Part shown: positions 26,701 through 36,097 of the stretch, piece after piece | Position numbering within the stretch: the stretch's first letter is position 1 | Layout: each line of letters opens with the position of its first letter | Assembly: GCF_040581485.1 (NCBI RefSeq) | Contig: NC_090133.1 | Coordinates: forward strand, 6,510,001-6,574,000 | Origin: Linepithema humile | Taxonomy: Eukaryota; Arthropoda; Insecta; Hymenoptera; Formicidae | Direction: 5' to 3' | Length of the DNA: 64,000 nt | Made by a program: the position numbers and the translations under genes | The notes under the pieces: generated by a model | Told to the model about the DNA's origin: nothing | Database searches by the model: none | The model's input: the letters and a program-made list of their open reading frames with translations, nothing else

Positions 26701-28083
26701 TAATTCCTTTTACATTGACCAATCTCCACGGTAAATATAAAATCTTAAATTGAAAGGCAACCGCCCGTCCCGCCCGGTTGGAGCCGATAGGAAGTCGTAC
26801 AATAGATCTCTTTGTCAACGGTATTTGGACTTTTTCCAAAACGCAATTGCATTCATTGACCTACCTGCCGACGTAGCGCGAGTAAACACAACAGCGAAAC
26901 TAAATAAGACAAAGCGCGGAGAAGTTTATTAGGAAGAATTTAGAACGTACACGTGTTAGCCTTTATCGGATCGCGAAAGAAAAAAGGGGAGAAAAAAAAA
27001 CCGCTTACGTTTGTATCTTCGTCGAACCGCCTCGGCGAGGGATCCATTTATCATTGTTGTATCCGGCTAATGGCGTAGGTCAATCGCAAGAGCGTTAACG
27101 AGCAACTGGAGGCTCACCTATACATCTTAGAGACACGTAAGCCGAGCACCACCGGGACGACCATAAGATCGACTAATTGACCACGATCGATCGATTGTCT
27201 GGTATTTATCGACACCCGCCCGATGAGAAGAGCGTCTTAAGTTCACACACCGTTTAACCGCTGACGTTGCGTTACATATAATAAAGTGATTTACATAATT
27301 CGAATTAACTATGCATCTTCGAGCGTAACAAATTGTCTTGAAATAATTTGAAGTCTTTAAAATAATTTAAGAAGCTCTTCTTGAATAACATTCTCTACGA
27401 ATAACAACTTTCGCAACTCGACATTTACTCGATATTATATTTCTGCAAAACACGTTCGAGTGTGTTTTATTATCTTTTTACTTACCGAACTAACATGGAT
27501 GACTACTTAAGTTTCTGGAAAAACTGTGCGAAGTTTGCGCGACAGAAATTGCGACGGCGGACGCAACGTGAATTTCCGCGACAACGGTTCCAATAAGGCA
27601 TTAAGCGGAGGCGTCCTAGAATGCATCAGTTAGAATTGCGAAAGCGGTTATTTTGCCGCGCGGGAGTCGCGCCGTTATTCGTGCTTCATAAACGTTTGCA
27701 AAACTTCGGGCGCGCGAAACTTTGCCGGGGATATCGCGGTGGATGCGGTCGGAATTTCATCGTGACGCTTCGCGGCGTCGCAGCCACGCTTCAAAACGCT
27801 CGCGTCGCGCTTCGCTCTTAATTGCTCTCGTTAGCCGTCGTCGTTCGGATTTCGAACAACAACAAGCTTTCGGAGACAAACACCCGATGATGACCGCGCG
27901 AGGATATCGCGAATCGAATACGTAACATCTGACGCTGAGCTGCGCGGCGAATATAAGCGCATGAGTGTATCATGAATATTTCAAATCCCGTAAGTGTCTC
28001 TCGCCGCGGCGACAGAAGCTGCTCCGAATTCTACCGATGCGGCGATCACAAGTGTTCTCTTCGTCTCGGATCGATGGAGCTAG
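14721..28083. other. Long non-coding stretch, no gene seen
   Basis: No open frame in these 13 kb resembles a known protein and none has a convincing exon structure. A 12-bp duplication (gttgcggagcgc, 16214-16237) is the only small structured repeat noted. Best read as intron of the minus-strand gene, or spacer holding regulatory sites that cannot be identified by eye. Confidence 0.5.
16214..16237. repeat. 12-bp tandem duplication
   Basis: Two perfect copies of gttgcggagcgc. Confidence 0.93.
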
Positions 28084-28107
28084 TTTTTTTTTTTTTTTTT
28101 TTTTTTT
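28084..28107. repeat. T24 homopolymer
   Basis: Twenty-four T on the plus strand (poly(A) on the minus strand), about 0.6 kb downstream of the donor of the 28723-29325 exon. It lies in intron sequence if that exon is real. Confidence 0.95.
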
Positions 28108-28722
28108 CCAATCTCGCACGTTCCCGCAAATGACTGTTATGACTATTCGCTCTATTCTGTTATATTTGTTTCGTTTATATTATCGGTCGGACAAAAATTA
28201 TGCGCGACAAAATTGCACACTTCACGATTAACATGTTTAAGAATAGACGGGAAACACGGGATCACGCTGCGCTGCAAATCATTCGCTCCGTGCCGCCGTC
28301 TCGTCACTCACGATCTCGCTTGTAATCCGCCGAGAAATAGCGACGGTACATGCGGGCGCAAGTGGCAGGAGACAAATGTGAGCGTGTGACTTTTAATTTT
28401 GTGTCTACTGGTGTCTACCCGGTGCGCGCGAGCCACCGTAGCCGGCGAAACGATCCTCTGTAATCCGCGCGTATATGAGAGAACGAGGGGATATTTTTCT
28501 TCGCCTTTTCGTCCGTGTCGACTGCGACGAGCCACTGTGATTAGCGCGACGATTACAGAGACTTCATTTATCCGAACTTTGCCTATTGGAACTTTGCAGC
28601 TCGATCAAAACTGCAGCGGTTTAAACGAAATATTGCAGACAGATTTTTACTCCGTTCCTTTTTACATCTTCTTGACAAAAATATGCGGAAAACAATATTC
28701 CGATTTCGTTTCGATGACTCAC
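28108..28722. other. Intron start downstream of the alternative first exon
   Basis: Sequence directly after the GTGAGT donor on the minus strand. No feature beyond ordinary mixed sequence. Confidence 0.45.
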
Positions 28723-29325
28723 CGTGTCTCTTTGTAAAGAATTAGGATTGAAAACCATCATACGTCGTTGCTTCTTGATGAGCCTGCTGAGCCTCTGAGT
28801 TCTTTGCGCGCAGGTCAGGGGCTTTCCGGAGAGCGGGAACTCGTCCTGCTGTTCGCTCTCGAGATCGTCCTCCACGCTTTTGGAGAACGTCGGGCTCTGC
28901 TTCGCCGTCACCGTGCTCAGCGGCACGGCCTTCGCGATCAGAGTCTCGCTTCGCACGCTCCAGGTGGACCCGCCGTACTTCTTCATGTTCATCAGATCGC
29001 CTATGCTGCCGCGCACGCTGCTGCTGCCCAGCTGCAGATTCGATAAAGCGGGCGAGTGAGGGAGCGATTCCGAGCATTTCTCCGTCGACTTGACGACATC
29101 CGGTAAAATCGTCTTGCTCTGAAGCTTGTCCAGGTCCGATAAAGACGATCCCCGGCGTATCCTCGCACGCGGTTGAAGATTTTTCTTCAAGAGCCGTTCC
29201 TTGATCTCCCGCTCCTTTTCACTGCGATTCACGCTCTTCGAAGATAATGACGACTTCATGGCGAATAAGCCCGCCTTCAGCGGGAACAATAAAGCCCATT
29301 CCGTCGACTTTTCCCGGGTCTCCAT
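28723..29325 (-). CDS. Probable alternative first exon of unc-13 (201 codons)
   Basis: An ATG in good context (ACAATGG) opens a 201-codon frame. It starts METREKSTEW and ends with a very basic stretch, TQRLSRLIKKQRRMMVFNPN, before SLQRDT and an ACG|GTGAGT donor. An in-frame stop lies upstream, and I see no convincing acceptor just before the ATG, so it looks like a first coding exon. The middle is Ser/Leu-rich with SSLSDLDKLQSK and GSSSVRGSIGDLMNM. It lies on the same strand as unc-13, downstream of the long-isoform exon at 33515, and its donor has the same phase (0). It could therefore feed the same downstream exons, giving a shorter isoform without C2A, as in C. elegans short UNC-13. I do not recognise the sequence itself; it could belong to another nested gene. 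Confidence 0.62.
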
Positions 29326-29334
29326 TGTATATAC

Positions 29335-29352
29335 ATATATATATATATATAT
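29335..29352. repeat. (TA)n microsatellite before the alternative first exon
   Basis: About nine TA units ending ten bases upstream (minus strand) of the ATG at 29325. It would lie in the 5' leader or near the core promoter of that exon. In the upstream reading frame it encodes a meaningless Ile/Tyr alternation. Confidence 0.93.
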
Positions 29353-32300
29353 TTCTTCCTTCTCTTGATGATATCGGGGATTCAATAAAATAGCTCTTTT
29401 GTTACAATGAAAATGGAAAACTCAATTCGTCCAAACGTTATCGTTTTACCGGGTGACAAGAATCACAGCTATTCTCGTTGTCTGTGACGATCTGAACACG
29501 ATACTTCGTTATACAGAGAGAGCCCGTTAAAATACTGCAACAATTGTGTCGCGGTTACATACTTTGTTATCATCGTGATAGAATTGCATCCGGTCTGCTA
29601 TTCGAAGGATTTCCGGTTCAGCGCCTATCGGATTTCAGTCGCACCGTTCATTAAATTCATTCTTGCACTCGAATTAGTTGGATAAATAATTTCTCGTACG
29701 TGATTTCGTATTCTCTTTTCGCGAGTTATCGTATATGTCTACGTTGCACTCTATACAATCCATAAGCACCCGATGTCCTTCATCTATTTTCCTCGTAACC
29801 GTGTCTCTTTTCTTTTTTAGACAAGCTTTTCACGTACCACGCAACTTCCCCATATCGTCGATATTTAAATTTGTGGTGCCTGGCGCGCGTACTTTGACGT
29901 AGGTCCGTGATACTTTCGCGTGAAGGAAGAAAAGATCCTCTTTCGACCAGTTCCACGATCAGACTCGCTAAAAAGATCCGTGCGCGCGAGCCGAGCCGCC
30001 GAGTACACGGTCAGCCTCCCTCGACCGGACCACTCAGTGGTATTTTCACTTAAGTTAACACGACCCCCCGTGCGGATGTACCCTTTGCGAGGCGGCCGCA
30101 ACCGACACTTCCGTCTAATAAAAGCCTAATAACGATCGATACAATCGCCCCGCCTCTTACGTTCGCCGATTCGTTGAAGTCGAGTGTGTGCTTAACTTCA
30201 GCGTAAGAGAACGTAACTTGGAGGATGCTCGACAAGCGGATGCTGAACTTGGCGCCTTTTGGCCACGGTCCTTTTGTGCGGGGCTGCCGAGCGAGTGGGT
30301 TCGACTGCCACGGTTAGTCACCGGGAATTGACTGCTGCGATACTGCGAGAGGGAAACGTACGCGTTGCGTTGACAAGCGTCAGCCGCGATAAGCAATTGG
30401 CGGGAGGCGCGACCTTGCCGCCGAAGGTGATGCCGATTCTTCGCTGTCGGACTGACGGTCATACGGGTCTCCGATTATGACGCGGGCCGCTGGTTTGGCC
30501 TACATAGATTACGCTCGACGAGGTTTCCTATCACGGAAAACGCGTGTGCACGCGTGCGGGAGAGTTTAAAAATGTCGCCTTCAACTACGCAAAGCGTATT
30601 CCGAAATCATTTTCATGGGTGCGAGAGTATCGTGTTACAGCGTGTTTTAATTTAATTGCCCGTACGAAAGTTCGATGCCTGCTGATGACAACTTTTGATG
30701 CATGTGTAAAATTTAACTTAATGCACAAATGCTGTTAAGCGTAGTTAGCGTAACTGAATTAAATTCAACATGGGAAATTGAAATATAAAGTATGCATGTA
30801 CAAATTGCGTTTCGTGCCGGTATAAACGGGAAATTATATATCAGACGGAATGAAGTATAATAATTTCGCAGATAATTCGTCATGCGAGAGAGCGCGGAAT
30901 TGTGCGTGGAGAAACGGGAGGTAGGCAAGACGACGCTCTTCATCAGGACGCGTTCAACGCGCGGAATGTAAAATACGCAGGGCGCGGAGGAATCCGAAAT
31001 AAAATGCAAAGCGAGCGCCGGTTGTAGCATAGAAACGTACGTCTCTGCGTGAATAATAAAAAACGCGGTCGGCGATGCGGCGGAGAAATCCGCCGGCGTG
31101 CGTGGCAAATACGGCGGTGCGGCAGTGGCTACCCGGCGGCTACGCGATCGAGTATAAGAACGTGTCTACACGTAAAAGCCATTTTATCAGTAAGAACAAG
31201 AAGGGAAGCGAGAGGTACGTGCAGGTAGCCCGACGCTTGAGCTCTTGTAAATCGCTTTAGCAGGAGCTCAGAGTCCCGGAGCAACGGGGAAATTCCTCCG
31301 CCGTCGAAATGTCCGCTCTAATGCGATCCGATCATTTTTCTTCTCGCTATGTGCGGAGAAATAAAAGAAAAACGCGGAGGAAAAAAAATTAAAAATATCC
31401 GCCGGCAACTATCCGCCGCGGGGAATGCGCTTCCACGGCTTTGTAAGCGCCGCGCGATAGTTTTTCACGGGCGGTTTTTATCGCCGCTATCTTGCCGTAC
31501 GGTTTACGCGAATACGTGAGAGCCGTGCGCTCGGGTGTCCCTCGTGCGATTTAATACTCGGACGAATCGATCCCACTTGTTTCTCGGAGGACAATTACTT
31601 TCGCGGAGGGATAGTTCTTCCGGCGGGCGTGCGACGGCAAGAGCAGACGGGAGAGTGGCCCGTTTCGACGAGAAAAAAAGAGGGACGGCATGCCCCTGCA
31701 ACGCAAAATAAATGCGCGAGGACACGCAACGGTGATAATTGAGCCCTGCCGGAGTACCGACCGAAATTCCGCTATTATTTCCTCCTCGTGAAAGACTACT
31801 CGCGCTCGTGGTATTCGCTCGTTAAACGGCGCCCGAACAATGCGTTTGTACGAGCAATTTTTTTCCAATTGTCTTTTGTTTCTTTTTTTCCTCTCTTTGT
31901 TTTTTTCAATCGCATCTTTGATTTCGCGATTAACGTTTGATGCGGCTGCGTTTTTGAAAATCAACAGTCATTTGAACGCCGCTGTTGGTTGTGGCAATTA
32001 TAGTGGGAAGAGGCCAACCCTCCTGGCACGGTTTTCAAGCCGTGGAAGCGGAAAACAAACAATCGCTCCGGCACAACCGCTTGGCTCCGTCCGCCCACAC
32101 ACGACTCCGCGCAAATTTACATTTTCCACCGCCGGGGCCAAAGTTTCTCCGAGCATATATCGACTACTGCGGCTCACCCAGGAGTGCGCCAGGTGCGTAC
32201 TCCGCCGCTCTCGTACGGGCTCGACAAGACTGCGTTAATGGAAGTTTCGTGTAAAGCCGGGCGTTAATCTGGCACCGCGGCACGATACGACGCGACGCGA

Positions 32301-33514
32301 CGAGCGCTACACTTTTAAAGCGGCGACGTCGGGGCGGTACAACGAGCGTCGATAATACGTCGGGACGATACTTTGTGTCGTCGAGGCATTTGCCTCGCAC
32401 CTAAATCAATAACGGCGACGATAATAACGCTTAACGACCGTCGATTAGCACGCCGCGGAATGTCGACACGTGCGAAACTGAAGAAGAAAAAAATGTGTCT
32501 TTATCGCGAGTTGCAGCGAGGAATAAAACGCTCGCGAAAAAAAAAAGAAAAGAACAAACGGCATGGAGAATCGTAATGTGCGTATGTCGTGACTCTTGCA
32601 CCTATCACTTTATTTCGACTCTCAAGCGAGAGGAATCGAGGAGATGATTGAAGTGCAAGTTTCGGCGAAACGATACTATCGATGCGTCACGCGAATACCC
32701 GATTATCCAACCGATTTCGTCGCATCTGTCCCGGAAAGTAACGTTACGCGTTCTCTTATCTACGTGCCATTTGCGAGAGATTTGCAGATCCGTTTGTCAA
32801 TCGATACGTACATCCGATACGCGCATAGCGAGTCGAGTGCCGGTTTTTTGTCCGCTCGCGGAAAAGCATTTTTCTGCCAGTCAATAAAAAAACGAAGCCC
32901 TGTCTGTCTCTGCAGGCAGTCGATGTTATCATTAACGTCGACTGCCCGCGACTATCAATCATTACGACACCATCGGCGCCATCAGTGTGCACCAAGTATG
33001 AGCGAAACTAGTTTATGCAAATAAATAGAACCGAGTCCCAACTTCGCTCGTTAAATATACCCGACGAGGATCAATGCACTGCCAGCGATCATCCGGCCTT
33101 GAACAATTAACATACAAATGAGGGACGAACGCGGCGAACCCGTAGCTCCGTACGAAGAATCGATGTCATGCGAAGGTAACGATTGACAAGGCCGCAGTAG
33201 CTTTCGTGAAGGACGAGCGACGAATGCGGGCTGCCGGCGCCGTATTTTTACAAAGGTCGCGGTCGTTGACCGTCATTCGACTAATCGCTCGCAATCATCG
33301 TCGTAATCTCGATTTAATTGCCATTGCCATTCCGCTAATAGCGTAACCTTGGTCGAACGCGAAGGATAAAAGGCGAGTTCGTTATTCCTGGCTTTAATGT
33401 CCATCGCCATTCCACTAATAGTATCATTTCCGTAAATTTCCCGTAATTTTTATGACAAGTCGAAAGGGCGGGTCCTTTCGCCCTAACTTTGAAGAGAGTC
33501 CGAATATTACGTAC
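29353..33514. other. Intron / upstream region between the two alternative unc-13 exons
   Basis: Follows the donor of the long-isoform exon at 33515 and precedes the alternative first exon at 29325. Any promoter for the short isoform should lie here, but no clear core elements were identified. An imperfect duplicate of gccattccgctaatag sits at about 33328 and 33408. Open frames are short and unlike known proteins. Confidence 0.45.
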
Positions 33515-33717
33515 GTTTAGCTGCATGATGATCTGATTGTACGCCCAATGCCACCGCTGTCGCGCCGTCATCTCCGGGCGTTCCTTCAGCTGTGTGGGCA
33601 CCGGTGCAACGCCGACCATCTCTAGGAGTTCCTCGTCGGGTGGCGGCTCTGGAGGACTTCTCGGCGGAGTATCCATCTGAACGCTTTCGTCCAACGACGC
33701 CTGCTTCGTTATACTCC
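33515..33717 (-). CDS. unc-13: unc-13 exon: Pro-rich segment and calmodulin-binding-like helix
   Basis: This 203-bp exon runs from acceptor CGGCTTAATTTCAG to donor CTAAAC|GTACGT. It encodes SITKQASLDESVQMDTPPRS, a Pro/Glu-rich stretch with PPEPPPDEELLEMVG, and ends TARQRWHWAYNQIIMQLN. The last part aligns with the Munc13-1 calmodulin-binding helix (RAKANWLRAFNKVRMQLQ), whose anchoring Trp is kept. The exon ends in phase 0. The open frame beyond the donor (VRNIRTLFKV...) is read as intron because GTACGT is a strong donor at the position where family conservation stops. Confidence 0.92.
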
Positions 33718-36046
33718 CTGAAATTAAGCCGATCGATTAGCACGAAAAATGTAAACAAACTTGTACTTTTTTTTCTTGAGTAAATGTTAGTAAATAATAA
33801 GACGATCTTACCGCGTGGACTCTCCATGCGTGACATAGGCGGAGTTTCTTTGTACTGATCGAGTGAGTCCTCTCGAGAGTTACGAAGCAAAGCGTCTTCG
33901 CCCCGTTCGTACCTTCGGGGAAGAAATAAACATTTTATTACACATAAAAACCAATATGCCGAAATAAGGATTAGTTATTAAATTACATTGTTTACCAAAC
34001 AAATTCGACGCATTCCAAAGTAAGCTTTTACACAGTAAGACTTTGCATATGTTACTTTGATGAGATAAAAAATAATAATGGTAATAATATTACAATACGA
34101 GAACCATTTGTTTAGGAAAGTCTACGTCTTAAATGATTACAAATTAATGTTTTATAAAATTAAACCGATTTAAATTGATTTTATCGCGGTGCGTCGATTT
34201 TTTAAGAAATATTGTACTACAGTAGTTGTATTACCTTATTGTAGTTACATTGTAGTTAATTATTATATTTATCAATTCTCTATAATTCAATCTCGTACCT
34301 CTCAAGAGTCTCGTCGCGCATTTGGTAATCTCCGTTCACCGTGTTGCTCAGAACAATGTCGCTTTGATCAATCGACTCCTGGTCCTTAAAATGACCGCGT
34401 TGATAGCTTTCCGCCCTGGAAATAGGCTGCGGCGTGAAACTCTGTCCATAATTGCTCCCTCGTAGTTCCCGTTGTTGATACGAATCAGTTCTAGTGAGCG
34501 GCGGCTTGAATCCTTCTTGAGTCGACGAGAAGGAGTCTTTCCTAGGCAGTTGTGCATATGAGCTTCTACGACTGTAAGACTCTTCAGGGAAGTTATCTGA
34601 GATGTAAGAGTCCCCTCTGGTGAGCTTCGGCTTCTGTGAGAGCGACTGAGAGTGCTGACTAAGCTGACTCTGATGCGACATCTGCGAGTCTTTTCTCTGC
34701 GGCTCCTTGGGAATGATTTCTGGATACTCATCATCCTCAATAATGTCTTCTTGATAAGAATCTGCCCTGGCCAATGGTCGTTTGCCGTTCACGATGTTCG
34801 TGGTGGTGGTGTGGACCATCGCAGTGGTGGTTACGTGATTCGCTGTCACGTGATTGACCATCGTCGAAGTCTGAGACTGAACGATGTTCTGCGGCGAATC
34901 CACCAAGGTGGCGGACGCTAGGTTCGAGTCGCCGGCCGTCGAGTATTCGCTGTACCCTTTCTTAGGTTGGCTGCTGGCGACGGAGCTCACAGCGGTCTCA
35001 AATGAATCTTTCAACTCGTCGTCCCGGGACTCGAGTGAATCTGTATTCTGCTGCAGGAGCGGGCTGACATCGCGCTTGCTGCTGAGCTTCTTCCTCCTCG
35101 ACGCGCCCAACGACACGTCCTCGTTCTGTTGATAGAGATACTCCGACTCGTTCGACGGATAACCGTTCGTCCTCGTTTGACCTCGAGGCGTGGTCACGGA
35201 GAGCTCGGGCACTTCGCTCTGCCTCCTGTCCGTCGTTGTCGTCGTCGTCGTCGTCGCCGCCAGAGTGTCTTTATAACGCTGATCCTCGAAGGATCCCTGG
35301 TAAGAGTCTTGATATTCATCATACGACTCCTGATAATCCTGATAAGATTCCTGATAATTATTCTTGTACGTCGTAGGCACGTCCTCCTGCTTACTGTACG
35401 GCGTCTGATAGTTCGCGAAGTCCTCCTGCGGCTGCTTCGCGTAGGATTCCTGATAATTATCCTGCGACGTTACAGGCACTTGATTGTACGTCTCTTGATA
35501 AGTTTGATATTCGCCCGTCGACGTATTGATATTGTACTGAGAGTCGTACTGCTCCGGCTGATATTGATTGTAAGTATTCGCGACATTGTTCTGATCGTAG
35601 ACGCTCGATGGCACAGTGCTGACGCCATAATCGTCGTACTGCTCCTGATAAACATCCTGCTGCTTGTAGTCCTGCTGATACTGCCCGTTGTTCTGATTGA
35701 AACCCATCTCGTGAAAATTGTCCTCGATTACCATACCGTCCGGCTTGTCATACTGATTCTTCCCTTGATTCGCATACTGATCGTTCGCCTGGCTGGCGAT
35801 CGGATACGTCGGATCCGTGTAGGATCCTTGGTACACCTGGGTGTTCTGCTGTGCGTAAGGCTGCTGATACTCGTCCTTGTACGAGTTCTGCTCCGCGTAT
35901 GTCGTCTGATCGTAGCTGTTTTGCGTGTGTTGCTCCGGATACGATTGGCCGTACTGGTCGTCGACCTGCGTCGCGTAGCTATATTGATTATCCTGATTTA
36001 TCTCGGGATACCGAGTCTTGTTGGCGGTGTGATCGACCTGGTCGCT

Positions 36047-36097
<51 letters not shown>

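Noticed and set aside
33485..33514. Read-through of the long-isoform exon past its donor (VRNIRTLFKV)
   Set aside because: The GTACGT donor falls where family conservation stops, and the extension has no family match.
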